Shown here piece by piece: positions 34,541 to 43,141 of a DNA stretch of 64,000 nucleotides. The notes below the pieces were generated by a model. It made no database searches. It saw only the letters and a list, made by a program, of their open reading frames with translations, and was not told the origin of the DNA. A program made the translations under genes and the position numbers. Source of the stretch: Bradyrhizobium sp. CCGB12 (GTDB lineage Bacteria; Pseudomonadota; Alphaproteobacteria; Rhizobiales; Xanthobacteraceae). Positions within the stretch are counted from its first letter, which is position 1. Each line of letters begins with the position of its first letter. The DNA lies in NCBI RefSeq assembly GCF_024199845.1, contig NZ_JANADO010000001.1, positions 3,658,001-3,722,000 on the forward strand, read 5' to 3'.

Positions 34541-34749
34541 CTCTGGGCCTCCGACGCCGCCTTGGAGATGTCGACGGTGAAGGTTCCGTTGGCACAAACT
34601 GCATATTCGTTGTCCCGAAATGCAGCTTTGAGGCGTTCGATCCGGCGTGGCCGCGTGACGATAAAGTCACTACCGATGAAAAACTCTTGGCCGCGCGAAC
34701 CAAGTCCCCAAAGCGGCGCACAAGCGGCTTTGTCTTCTCCTAGAATGAC
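34537..34749 (-). pseudogene. Start-less coding remnant overlapping the cyclase start
   Basis: About 70 codons end in TGA overlapping the cyclase ATG (ATGA), the junction typical of operon genes. The text is protein-like (ERLKAAFRDNEYAVCANGTF) but there is no ATG, GTG or TTG in frame before the divergent MetA-type gene. It is probably the 3' end of a lost first gene of the cyclase operon. I cannot assign a family. Confidence 0.35.
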
Positions 34750-34779
34750 TTGTCCCTTGGCGCTTCCGGGAGAATCCGA

Positions 34780-35790
34780 ATGATGGATCGATGGTCGCAA
34801 CGAGCGCTCGCAATGGCGACGCTGTGCGCGATCGCGCTGATGCCGGTTTCGGTAAAGGCAGACAACGGCGGCATCGGTTTCTGGTTGCCGGGCACCATGG
34901 GCAGCCTCTCGGCAGTGCCTGGCCAGCCCGGGATGAGCTATACCTTTCAGTATATCCACCTCGACGCTGTCGCCGGCGGAGGCAAGGCCCTTCAGAACAA
35001 TGCCAACATCGTTGCTGGCCTGCGTGCAAAAGCCGATGTTGGAGTCTTCCTGCCGACCTACACTTTCGCAACGCCCGTGCTCGGCGGCCAGTTGACGATC
35101 GGTGCGGCGACGGTACCAGGCAATATCGGCGTCGATATCAACGCGACGCTGACGGGCCCGCGCGGCAACGCGGTTTCCGGTTCGGCCTTCGACAACAGGG
35201 TCACCTGGGGTGACCTGTATTACATCGGCACCCTGAAATGGAATTTCGGCGTCAATAACTTCATGACGTACCTGTTCGGCAACATCCCGAGCGGCACCTA
35301 TGATTCCACTCGCCTTGCCAATCTCAGTCCCGGGTTTGTCTCGGTCGATACCGGTGGCGGCTACACCTATCTCAACCCCAAGACCGGCCGGGAGTTTTCG
35401 GCGGTCGCGGGGTTCAGCTTCAACGGTACGAATAACGCTCTGGATTACCGCAACGGAATCGACTTCCATGCCGACCTGGCGGCTTCGCAGTTTATCGGCA
35501 AGACGGTTCACATGGGGTTGGTCGGATATGTGTATCAGCAGGTCACAGGCGATAGCGGTACCGGCGCAAAACTCGGCGACAACAGGGGCTCGGCGATCGG
35601 CCTCGGCCCGCAGATTGGCATCTTCTTCCCGGCATGGGAGGGATATACCGGCTATGTCAACTTCCGTGGCTATGTTGACATCCACACTGAAAACCGGCCG
35701 ACGAACTCCACGTTCATGGCGACCCTGAGCTTTACGCCGGCCACTCCGGAGCAACCGGTAACGCCACGCGGGCCGCGGCACTTGAAATAG
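34780..35790 (+). CDS. Outer-membrane transporter of the MetA-pathway (SphA/phenol) family
   Basis: 336 residues with a Sec signal peptide (cleavage after VSVKA, about residue 28). The rest is Gly/aromatic-rich, with alternating polar/hydrophobic beta strands (GDLYYIGTLKWNFGVNNF, HMGLVGYVYQQ, GPQIGIFFP, GYVNFRGYV), as in the Phenol_MetA_deg family of channel-like outer-membrane proteins. It ends in a short Pro-rich tail rather than the usual terminal Phe. ATG at 34780 follows GGGAG; ATG at 34783 is equally possible. It diverges from the cyclase operon and converges with the broken secretion/sulfatase genes. It likely imports a hydrophobic compound. Confidence 0.75.
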   Translation: MMDRWSQRALAMATLCAIALMPVSVKADNGGIGFWLPGTMGSLSAVPGQPGMSYTFQYIHLDAVAGGGKALQNNANIVAGLRAKADVGVFLPTYTFATPVLGGQLTIGAATVPGNIGVDINATLTGPRGNAVSGSAFDNRVTWGDLYYIGTLKWNFGVNNFMTYLFGNIPSGTYDSTRLANLSPGFVSVDTGGGYTYLNPKTGREFSAVAGFSFNGTNNALDYRNGIDFHADLAASQFIGKTVHMGLVGYVYQQVTGDSGTGAKLGDNRGSAIGLGPQIGIFFPAWEGYTGYVNFRGYVDIHTENRPTNSTFMATLSFTPATPEQPVTPRGPRHLK

Positions 35791-35791
35791 G

Positions 35792-36205
35792 TCAGAACGG
35801 GTTGACATAGTTTACGATCGCTACTTGACGCAGGATCACGCGCCGGGCCACATGCGTCGGCTTCAAATGTTCGGTGTAGATTGCCGCCGTGCCGACCGAG
35901 CCGGCCGCGAGCATGCGCGCGACCGCACCATCATCCAGCTTGATCCGCACTACGAAGGGCGCGGCCTCGATCGTCCTTGGCATCACTGCGGAGCCCGACG
36001 TCTGTGTCTGTCCGGCGGCGATTGCCTGCAGCACGCTGTCGACCTTTCCCTTGTAGATATGGCCAGGCGCGAATTTGAAGGTCACTTCGGCCTCCTGCCC
36101 CGGCTCGACATAGCGGGCATCGTTCTGGTTGATCTCGACACCGATGAGGGTCTCCGAGGTATCGATGAAGGCCATCACCGGCGAGAGTGGCAGGTTGGCG
36201 ACGCG
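35792..36205 (-). pseudogene. C-terminal half of an HlyD-type membrane-fusion protein
   Basis: 138 codons with the C-terminal beta-barrel/OB region of HlyD/EmrA-type periplasmic adaptors: SPVMAFIDTSETLIGVEI, VEPGQEAEVTF, GHIYKGKVDSV and a final ARMLAAGSVGTAAIYTEH. The N-terminal membrane anchor and coiled coil are absent; instead the frame runs into arylsulfatase debris. No start codon or ribosome site serves it. It ends the disrupted sulfatase operon. Confidence 0.7.
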
Positions 36206-36384
36206 TGCGCCCTTGCGCGCGGTGGGAAGTCCTTGAACGTGTCGATGAACTGCGCGCGACCATGGCTTGCGCGGGAACCGCCAGAAAGGACAGCTTGAAC
36301 ACCCAGTCGTTGTAGATGTTGGACGTAATGTCGGCGCGTTCATTGGTGTCGGCGAAGTCGGTCGGTGGTCTTGTTGCCTGACAT
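36206..36384 (-). pseudogene. Arylsulfatase deletion scar (start and C-terminal end only)
   Basis: A perfect AAGGAG site and ATG at 36384 open a frame that gives MSGNKTTDRLRRHQ and stops. In the next frame follows DFADTNERADITSNIYNDW and FKLSFLAVPAQAM, and after another shift QFIDTFKDFPPR, which together match the C-terminal end of bacterial arylsulfatases. The whole catalytic body, including the Cys that becomes formylglycine, is gone. The remnant runs directly into the HlyD fragment. This is a large internal deletion followed by small indels. Confidence 0.65.
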
Positions 36385-36403
36385 TAAACTCTCCTTACCG
36401 ACG

Positions 36404-37393
36404 TCATTTCGTTGGTGGACTCCTCACCACGCACCGGAATCCAAGATGGCTGGTGGAGGTATCGACCGGCTCGGCGTGGCGCGCGGCCGGCCGGTAGCGG
36501 CTGCAGTAATTCGGCGCGCATAGATGCGAGCCGCCCTTCAGAACTTTGCGCGGAATGCGGATGGCGGGTTGATGTGGATCAAGGCTCCCTGCTTCAGGTC
36601 CGCCGCGCGGATTTAGTGGAATGCAGCATGGCTTGGCGGCGTCGGCCTCGTGTTTGGCGGACCGCCAGTCGGCCGTCCATTCCCAGACATTGCCGATCAT
36701 GTCATGGAGGCCATAGCCGTTTGGCGGAAACGCCGTCACCGGTGAGGTACGCTCGTAACCATCCTCATGGAGATTGCGCAGCGGAAATTCACCCTGCCAG
36801 GTATTGGCCATATGCTCGCCATCGGGGGTAAGTTCATCACCCCAGGCGAATTCGGCGCCGTCGAGCCCGCCACGTGCGGCGAATTCCCATTCCGCCTCCG
36901 TCGGCAGCTCCTTGCCTGCCCATCGCGCATAAAGGAACGCGTCCGCGTACGCCACATGCACGACGGGATGATCGTTCAGGACGTTGATGTCGCTCTTGGG
37001 CCAGTAGGGATGCCGCCAGTTGGCGCCCCTCATGAAGCTCCACCACTGGCTCCAGTCGCGCAGATCGTAGATCGAGCGTGGTCGCTCGAACACCAGCGAG
37101 CCCGCGTAGAGCATGTGCGGCAACGCCCCCGGATAATGCTTTGGGTCGGGTGGTATCTCGGCAAAGGTCTTGTGACCGGTTTCAATGACAAACTGCTTGA
37201 ACTGACGGTTGCTCACCGGCGTGCGGTCGATCCAAAAGCCGTCGACCGTCACCCGATGGCTTGGGACCTCCTCGGGATAATGACGATCAGAGCCCATGCG
37301 GAACGTGCCGCCGGGAATCCAGAGCATGCCGGTTGTCCGGCTATCCTCCGACTGTCGTTCGTTCGGCCCGATCTCGGTACGCAGCAACGTCAT
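36404..37393 (-). CDS. Formylglycine-generating enzyme (sulfatase-modifying factor)
   Basis: 329 residues of the FGE-sulfatase fold that oxidises an active-site Cys of sulfatases to formylglycine. The N-terminal IPGGTFRMGSD and middle LPTEAEWEFAARGG and GNVWEWTADW motifs are present. The copper-binding catalytic pair is intact: Cys292 and Cys297 in GGSHLCAPNYCSRYRPAAR. It is transcribed toward the arylsulfatase scar 19 nt downstream, so it was built for that substrate. Both catalytic Cys are kept although the local sulfatase is destroyed, which suggests service to sulfatases elsewhere in the genome or recent loss of the partner. Confidence 0.9.
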   Translation of the reverse strand: MTLLRTEIGPNERQSEDSRTTGMLWIPGGTFRMGSDRHYPEEVPSHRVTVDGFWIDRTPVSNRQFKQFVIETGHKTFAEIPPDPKHYPGALPHMLYAGSLVFERPRSIYDLRDWSQWWSFMRGANWRHPYWPKSDINVLNDHPVVHVAYADAFLYARWAGKELPTEAEWEFAARGGLDGAEFAWGDELTPDGEHMANTWQGEFPLRNLHEDGYERTSPVTAFPPNGYGLHDMIGNVWEWTADWRSAKHEADAAKPCCIPLNPRGGPEAGSLDPHQPAIRIPRKVLKGGSHLCAPNYCSRYRPAARHAEPVDTSTSHLGFRCVVRSPPTK

Positions 37394-37417
37394 GACACGG
37401 TCCCCTGACGATGCGCT

Positions 37418-37915
37418 TTACCGGCAATAATCCCAAAAGCCCTGCGTGCGTGACGGGTCCGTGTAGTACCAGCACATGCCGGGAGCAGGAGCCGCGCCGG
37501 CCCAGGCGGCGGCGGTCGCGGCGGTTACAACGCCGATGGCCGCGCCGGCAGCGATGGCTCCGCCCCTCGGCCAATAGTAGCGACCCGGTCGCGCCCACCG
37601 TGCGCCACCGGCATAGCCCGGACGCACCACTGCGCCACGCCGCACCACGGTGCGGCTTGCGACGCCTCCGCGCGGCCCCACAACGGTGGTGCGGCGCACG
37701 GCACCGCCGCGCGCGGCGGCACGCACCTCGATCAGATCGGGATTGTGCACGTTGACAGGCATTTGCGCGGCAACCGACCGTGCGGCGCCAAGATTTGTTG
37801 CATGTGAAGGATTGGGTGTTGCCACGACGCCGAGCAAGACAATGCCAGCGAGCTTGCGAAGGATATTCCAAACGTCTCGTTCCCGACGATCGACCGCCGT
37901 CTTGGACAAACGCAT
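37418..37915 (-). CDS. Exported Arg/Gly-rich protein of unknown function
   Basis: 165 residues. A basic N-terminus and hydrophobic stretch (LAGIVLLGVVATPNPSHA) give a probable Sec signal peptide. The middle is rich in Arg, Gly and Val (RRTTVVGPRGGVASRTVVRR), followed by an Ala/Gly hydrophobic segment (~118-140) and a Cys-containing tail ending FWDYCR. Proteins of this style are common in Bradyrhizobium and relatives, without a known function. It lies 24 nt upstream of the FGE gene on the same strand and may be cotranscribed. The composition is biased but codon use looks coding. Confidence 0.6.
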   Translation of the reverse strand: MRLSKTAVDRRERDVWNILRKLAGIVLLGVVATPNPSHATNLGAARSVAAQMPVNVHNPDLIEVRAAARGGAVRRTTVVGPRGGVASRTVVRRGAVVRPGYAGGARWARPGRYYWPRGGAIAAGAAIGVVTAATAAAWAGAAPAPGMCWYYTDPSRTQGFWDYCR

Positions 37916-38352
37916 TGTCGAGCCCTTTCATTTTCAACTCCACCGGACTGTCCGGCGGAGGAAACAAGTCAGCCCCTCTTCAGAAGCGTAAATTTCGCGC
38001 AGACTCCTCCTCTAGCTCCCGCGCTGGTGATGCAGCGCGGACACGTGTTCGCTTCCGGAATTGCAACGATAGATCAATGCCAAGCGCGTGTGATGTGCAG
38101 TTCGTGCCAAATGTCGGCCGCCCCGTGGCACGCTTAATGGAAGCTCTCCAACACCGGTCGATCGATCATCCCTGTGCGCATCATCTTTTATGAAAATTTG
38201 CAGAGCGTTCAGGTGGGATGCAGCGATCGGCAGCGTGTATTTGCGCGACGTGCTCTGTCCACCGCGGCAAACTGTCTCGTCGCAAAAAAATCATGATCGC
38301 CAGATAGTTGTACAAGGCATTTGGTTCGCGTGATTTCCAGAGGCGTATTTGT
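37916..38352. other. Divergent region before AraC regulator
   Basis: 437 bp that should hold the promoters of the leftward exported-protein/FGE operon and of the rightward AraC gene. The right half is AT-rich (ATCTTTTATGAAAATTTG; CAAAAAAATCATGATC), as promoters in this genome are. I see no clear inverted repeat, and no supported gene. Confidence 0.35.
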
Positions 38353-39327
38353 ATGGGCAACCGCCTTTCCGTCATGAGCAGTGACCTAAATGGCTTCGAG
38401 GGGCTGCATCAGGCCGTCCAAGGTTCGCACGTTGACGTCATGCAGCTCGGGCGCGGCAGGTTGCGCGGCACGCTGTCGCATATCGGCATCGGTGATTTCT
38501 CTCTCAGTGTCGGTTCGTTCAACCTGGGCGTCCGTACGCAGCGCACCTCCAGTGACGAGAAGCTGATCGTCGGGATGCTGCTGTCCGCGGAAGACCGTGT
38601 CAGCCATTTTGCGTTCGACATGCGCCCGGCGGATGTGCTGGTGATCCCACCAGCGGTGGAGCACGACGGCATCTTCCACGGCGCTTCTTCCTACGCCGCG
38701 CTGCGCTTCGATCTCGCCGATGTTACCACGATCTTCGCCGGCGAAGCGCGCTTGAGCGATCCCGTGACCTGGCTCGAGAAGAATCGCTATCGCGCCGATC
38801 CCACCGTCATGCCGGTGACAACAGGCCGCTTGCAGCAGATCGTTTCCTGCCTCGCACAGCATCAGGACACTTTGACGGAAGCATCCGCCGATTTCTGGAA
38901 ACGCGCCATTGTCGATTGCATCACCGCGACGATCTTCCAGTCGTTACCCGCAGACGAGCATGGCACGCTGCCGTCGGCGCTGAGGCTGGTGCACAATGTC
39001 GAGGATTATCTTGCCGCCGCTGAATCCCGGCCGGTGCATGTGTCGGAGCTTTGCGCCGCTTTTCGAGTGTCGCGACGCGGACTGCATCGAGCCTTTCATG
39101 ACGTGTTCGGCATCGGGCCGGTAACGTTTCTGCGTCACAAGCGACTTTGCGCTATTCATTGCGCGTTGAGGGATAGTTCGCCCGGCAAGACCACCGTCAG
39201 CGCGACCGCCCTACAACAGGGTTTTGTCGAGCTCGGTCGATTCTCACAATACTACCGCGCGCTGTTCGGCGAATACCCTTCGGAGACGCTTGGCCTACGG
39301 GCTGTTGGTTCGTCGCCACTGCATTAA
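38353..39327 (+). CDS. AraC-family transcriptional regulator
   Basis: 324 residues. The N-terminal cupin-like region includes VLVIPPAVEHDGIFHG; the C-terminal DNA-binding part has ELCAAFRVSRRGLHRAFHD and then FGIGPVTFLRHKRL, the hallmark linking helix of the AraC subgroup that includes eutR-type regulators; the second HTH reads GFVELGRFSQYYRALFGEYPS. The start at 38353 has AGAGGCG upstream; a TTG 45 nt earlier is also in frame. Neighbours are the leftward FGE operon and the converging phosphatase gene. Target genes are unknown. Confidence 0.8.
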   Translation: MGNRLSVMSSDLNGFEGLHQAVQGSHVDVMQLGRGRLRGTLSHIGIGDFSLSVGSFNLGVRTQRTSSDEKLIVGMLLSAEDRVSHFAFDMRPADVLVIPPAVEHDGIFHGASSYAALRFDLADVTTIFAGEARLSDPVTWLEKNRYRADPTVMPVTTGRLQQIVSCLAQHQDTLTEASADFWKRAIVDCITATIFQSLPADEHGTLPSALRLVHNVEDYLAAAESRPVHVSELCAAFRVSRRGLHRAFHDVFGIGPVTFLRHKRLCAIHCALRDSSPGKTTVSATALQQGFVELGRFSQYYRALFGEYPSETLGLRAVGSSPLH

Positions 39328-39483
39328 CCGCACATTTGAGGAAACCTAGATTTCGCGCTCTTGCCACGGAATTCTATTGATCCGAGCTCCATCACCTCCT
39401 CAGATGGCTTCGACACAGAGGCCCCCTTGGATCCGCGATCCCGTACGTTAGTCCGTCGACCGCGCCCAATTGCTCCTCCAAAA

Positions 39484-40062
39484 TCACAGCTCTTCGAGGC
39501 GACGCCAGCCATGCAGCACGCGACGTCTAAGCGAGGTGAACGCGAAGAAGCAACCGCCGCCAGCGGGCTGGTCATGGGCGCGATCAATCCCCAAACCGGA
39601 GTAATGGCAGTATAAGAGAGTACCAACGCCACCGTGGCCGACAAAGAGCACGTCGCCCGGCGTGTTGCGGGCCAGCACATGCTCGACCTCGCGGACAATG
39701 CGTAGCTGGGCGTCGAGGGCTCGTTCCCAGCCACGAATGCTGACGTGGGGTTGCCCGAAGAACTGATTGGCCATCGCCTCGAACTCGTCGGGGACAAGGA
39801 AACCTGTGGCCGATCGGTCGTTCTCGTGCGTCGCCTCGCGCACCTCCACGCCAACTCCCAGTTTTGCAGCAATGATCTGAGCGGTCTCGATCGCCTTTCG
39901 CTCTCCGCTGGAGATGACCTGCGTGGTACCTGACAGCAGCCCCGTCGCCGTCACGGTTTCCGTGCGCGCTTTGCCGACCTCGCTCAGGCTCCAACACGGA
40001 ACGGGGATCAACGGATCGATAGTCACCTGAGGATGGGTCAGATAGCGTACGATATTCGTCAT
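39484..40062 (-). CDS. Histidine phosphatase superfamily protein
   Basis: 192 residues of the phosphoglycerate-mutase-like branch. The phospho-His motif is YLTHPQV rather than the usual R-H-G, as in a known bacterial subgroup; the conserved S-S-G/P-x-x-R-x-x-x-T segment is VISSGERKAIETAQ; the second catalytic His is in VGHGGVGTLL. It follows the ABC ATPase gene of the amino-sugar importer on the same strand (60 bp gap), so it may be the last gene of that operon and remove phosphate from a sugar phosphate (inference). Cytosolic. Confidence 0.75.
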   Translation of the reverse strand: MTNIVRYLTHPQVTIDPLIPVPCWSLSEVGKARTETVTATGLLSGTTQVISSGERKAIETAQIIAAKLGVGVEVREATHENDRSATGFLVPDEFEAMANQFFGQPHVSIRGWERALDAQLRIVREVEHVLARNTPGDVLFVGHGGVGTLLYCHYSGLGIDRAHDQPAGGGCFFAFTSLRRRVLHGWRRLEEL

Positions 40063-40122
40063 GAAACGATCGCGCCCTCACACCTGCTTGCAGTCGGCAT
40101 CGCATCGCCTCCCTCAACGAGT

Positions 40123-41202
40123 TTATGTCGCAACGCGCAGGCCGGAGGCGTCGAAGACGTGGACATCAGGACTCGCGGCAACGAGTGTCACCGTCTCGCC
40201 CGGCGCCGGCGTCCGGCGGCCGCGGACCTCCGCAACGGACATCCTGCCGTCGACGCGGCGCAGATAGGCGAAGGAGGCCTCACCAAGCCGTTCGACCAGC
40301 TCGACGATGCCTTCGGCGGCGAAGAAACCGGCCTCGCCCCGGACAAGATGCTCCGGACGAACACCTACCGTCAGCGCGTCGCCGACCTTCAGCGATCCCG
40401 CCGGTATGTCGAGGTTGCGAAACGCGGTGCCGGCCATGCGCGCACGTCCGCCCTCGATGCCTTCGACCTCTGCCTCGAAGAAATTCATTGCAGGCGATCC
40501 GATGAATCCGGCGACGAACAGATTAGCGGGTTCATAATAGAGGTCGAGTGGTTTGCCGACCTGCTCGATGCGGCCCTTGTTCATCACGACGATGCGGTCG
40601 GCAAGCGTCATCGCCTCAACCTGATCGTGCGTGACATAGACGATCGTCGACTTCAGCAGCCTGTGCAAATTCGCGATCTCAACGCGCGTCGAGACACGCA
40701 AGGCTGCGTCGAGATTGGAGAGCGGCTCGTCGAACAGGAAAACAGCGGGCTCGCGCACGATCGCACGGCCGATCGCAACACGCTGACGCTGACCGCCGGA
40801 GAGGTCGCGCGGATAACGCTCGAGCAGCTCCTCAAGCCGTAGCATGCGAGCCACTTCTATAACGCGCCGCTCGCGTTCGGTCGGCGGCACGCCGGTGAAC
40901 TTCAATCCGAACGTCATGTTCTTGCGCACATTCATGTGCGGATAGAGTGCATAGGACTGGAACACCATCGCGATACCGCGTTCGGCAGGCGCGAGCGTAT
41001 TGACAAGCTTGCCGGCGATATGGATGTCCCCACCCGATGCGCCATCGAGCCCGGCAATCATCCGCAGCAGCGTCGACTTGCCGCAGCCTGAAGGGCCAAC
41101 GAGAACGACGAATTCGCCGTCTCCGATGCTCAGGTTGACGTCGTTGAGCACTGTCGTCGCGCCATAACGCTTGTTGAGATGCTCGATGCGCAGATTGGCC
41201 AT
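40123..41202 (-). CDS. Sugar ABC transporter ATP-binding protein (MalK/UgpC type)
   Basis: 359 residues. ATPase domain: Walker [13 protein letters not shown]-loop FQSYALYP, signature [14 protein letters not shown], Walker [13 protein letters not shown] and switch His in VTHDQ. The C-terminal ~120 residues are the MalK-type TOBE domain (VGVRPEHL). It drives the CUT1 importer formed by the two permeases just upstream. Translation starts 9 nt after the permease stop. MalK-type TOBE domains can bind regulators, but nothing here shows that. Confidence 0.93.
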   Translation of the reverse strand: MANLRIEHLNKRYGATTVLNDVNLSIGDGEFVVLVGPSGCGKSTLLRMIAGLDGASGGDIHIAGKLVNTLAPAERGIAMVFQSYALYPHMNVRKNMTFGLKFTGVPPTERERRVIEVARMLRLEELLERYPRDLSGGQRQRVAIGRAIVREPAVFLFDEPLSNLDAALRVSTRVEIANLHRLLKSTIVYVTHDQVEAMTLADRIVVMNKGRIEQVGKPLDLYYEPANLFVAGFIGSPAMNFFEAEVEGIEGGRARMAGTAFRNLDIPAGSLKVGDALTVGVRPEHLVRGEAGFFAAEGIVELVERLGEASFAYLRRVDGRMSVAEVRGRRTPAPGETVTLVAASPDVHVFDASGLRVAT

Positions 41203-41211
41203 TCTGACAAC

Positions 41212-42045
41212 CTATTTGACTGCGCCGGAGGTGAGACCCGCGATGAGTTGGCGTGAGAGGATGACGTAGATCATGACGACCGGCAGGATCGCCATCGACA
41301 GCGCGGCGAGCACGGAATTCCAGTCGGTGATGTACTGGCCGAGAAACTGCTGCACGCCGAGCGTCACCGTATGGGTCGAATCGCTCGAGGTCAGGATCAA
41401 TGGAAACCAGAGGTCGTTCCAGATCGGCACGATGGTGAAGACAGCGACCGTTGCGATGGCTGGTCGCAGTAGCGGGGCGACCACTTCGAAGAAGATGCGG
41501 GTTTCCGGCACGCCGTCGCAGCGCGCGGCATCGCGCAAGTCCTTGGGAATCTGCTGGATAAATTCGCTCAATATGAAGATCGACATCGGCAGGCCCTGCG
41601 CGACATAGACCAGGACCAAGGCCGTCAGCGTGTCGTTAAGGCCGGCGGACCGCATCATGTTCAGGATTTCGACGGAGCCAAGCCGGATCGGCACCATGAT
41701 GCCGATCGACAGGAACAGCGCCAGCGCCGTCGAACCACGGAAACGGTACTCGCTAAGCGCCCAAGCCGCCATCGCCCCGAACAGCAGGACGAGCGCCATG
41801 CTGACGAGGGTCACGACCAGCGAATTCGAATAGTACAAGAGGATATGTGAGGAGCGAAAGACCTTCTCATAGCCGACCAGGCTGAACGTTGATGCGTCCG
41901 GCGGCGCTAGCGGGCTACCGAAGATGGCGCTGCGCACCTTGAACGAATTCATCACGACGAGCAGGATTGGACCTACCGCCAGAAGGCTGTAGGCAATCAG
42001 GATGAGATGGACACTGATGCTCCGTGCGCGCTGGTCCGTCGTCAT
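41212..42045 (-). CDS. Sugar ABC transporter permease (MalG type)
   Basis: 277-residue inner-membrane permease of CUT1 importers with six predicted helices. The cytoplasmic EAA loop reads DAARCDGVPETRIFFEVVAPLLRP, matching E-A-A-x-x-x-G. ATG follows GGGGGAGG. It begins 9 nt after the MalF-type permease, so the two are coupled and form the heterodimeric channel for the binding protein at 43142-44404. Confidence 0.92.
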   Translation of the reverse strand: MTTDQRARSISVHLILIAYSLLAVGPILLVVMNSFKVRSAIFGSPLAPPDASTFSLVGYEKVFRSSHILLYYSNSLVVTLVSMALVLLFGAMAAWALSEYRFRGSTALALFLSIGIMVPIRLGSVEILNMMRSAGLNDTLTALVLVYVAQGLPMSIFILSEFIQQIPKDLRDAARCDGVPETRIFFEVVAPLLRPAIATVAVFTIVPIWNDLWFPLILTSSDSTHTVTLGVQQFLGQYITDWNSVLAALSMAILPVVMIYVILSRQLIAGLTSGAVK

Positions 42046-42054
42046 GCCTCCCCC

Positions 42055-43005
42055 TCAGAAAGCGTAACGGCGGATGCGCCGCTGCACGAGGAAGAGATAG
42101 AGGCAGAGGCCGAGAAGGATGATGAAAAACATCACGGTCGCGACCGCGGCGCCCATCGTCGGATTGCCGAGCTGGAGCTGATTGCCGAAGAAAGTGCGGT
42201 AGAAAAACGTACCGAGGATGTCGGTGGCGAAATTCGGCCCCGCAAGCGCGCCCTTGACCGAGTAGATCAGATCGAAAGCGTTGAAGTTGGCGACGAAGGT
42301 CAAGACCGAGACCAGGCTGATCGTCGGCAGAACGAGCGGAAGCTTGATGTGAAAGAAGATGCGGAACTGTCCGAGCCCATCGACGCGAGCCGCGTCGATC
42401 AGCTCTTCGGGGATGTTGAGCAGCGCGGCGTAGATCAACATCATCGGGATGCCGACGAATTGCCAGACAGAAATGAGGGATAAGGTGACGAGCGCGCTCG
42501 ATTCGAGCCCCAGCCAGGGAGCAAATAGTGAGCCCAATCCGACGGCCTTCAAAGCGCCAGCGGCCACGCCCCAGAGGGGCGAGAGAATCAGGTTCCAGGA
42601 GAAGCCGACAATGACGACCGACAGCATCGTTGGAAGAAACATCACGGTTCGATAAAAACCCTTAAGCCTAACACCCGGCAGGCTGAGTAGTCCCGCGAGC
42701 GCAATACCAATCGGATTCTGCACGCACATATGCACGGCGAAGAATATCAGATTGTTTCCAAAGGCGTTCCAGAATGGCTTCGACCAAAGCGCATCGCCGA
42801 GCAGCGTTTCGAAATTGGCGAGGCCAACGAAAGATCGGGCTCCGGACGGATCGCTCGTGTAGGTGGAGAGCGCCATCGTCGCGACGAGCGGGTAGATCGA
42901 AAACAGGACATAGATCGTCACCGCGGGCCCGAGAAAGAACAGCAGAAGGCCCGCGAGTTTTGCGCGAGGCATCTGGGTGGTGATATTGGAGACGGGTTCA
43001 GGCAT
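42055..43005 (-). CDS. Sugar ABC transporter permease (MalF type)
   Basis: 316-residue permease, partner of the MalG-type subunit. Its EAA loop is DAARVDGLGQFRIFFHIKLP. The N-terminal ~20 residues are polar and cytoplasmic, then six hydrophobic helices follow. It starts 136 bp downstream of the binding-protein stop, across a hairpin at 43107-43134 that may set the ratio of binding protein to permeases. Confidence 0.92.
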   Translation of the reverse strand: MPEPVSNITTQMPRAKLAGLLLFFLGPAVTIYVLFSIYPLVATMALSTYTSDPSGARSFVGLANFETLLGDALWSKPFWNAFGNNLIFFAVHMCVQNPIGIALAGLLSLPGVRLKGFYRTVMFLPTMLSVVIVGFSWNLILSPLWGVAAGALKAVGLGSLFAPWLGLESSALVTLSLISVWQFVGIPMMLIYAALLNIPEELIDAARVDGLGQFRIFFHIKLPLVLPTISLVSVLTFVANFNAFDLIYSVKGALAGPNFATDILGTFFYRTFFGNQLQLGNPTMGAAVATVMFFIILLGLCLYLFLVQRRIRRYAF

Positions 43006-43106
43006 GACGGGACGAGAGCAAACCTACCGTGCGTTATCGTCGCTGTCCGCTTGCGGCTCGTGCCAACTCTTGGCGGAGCGTGCAGCAACTATCGACCAAG
43101 GACAGC

Positions 43107-43134
43107 CCCTCTCCCCGCGAAAGCGGAGAGAGGG
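43107..43134 (-). repeat. Intergenic hairpin between binding protein and permease genes
   Basis: Arms CCCTCTCCCCGC and GCGGAGAGAGGG pair at 11 of 12 positions around a GAAA loop. No T-run follows on the minus strand, so it is more likely an mRNA-stabilising or processing element than a terminator. Similar CCCTCTCCCCGC-type repeats are scattered in Bradyrhizobium genomes. Confidence 0.6.
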
Positions 43135-43141
43135 ACCTACA

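Noticed and set aside
34750..35808. Long minus-strand open frame opposite the MetA-type outer-membrane gene
   Set aside because: Antisense composition with no motif; only the last ~70 codons (34537-34749) lie outside the real gene and are listed separately as a remnant.
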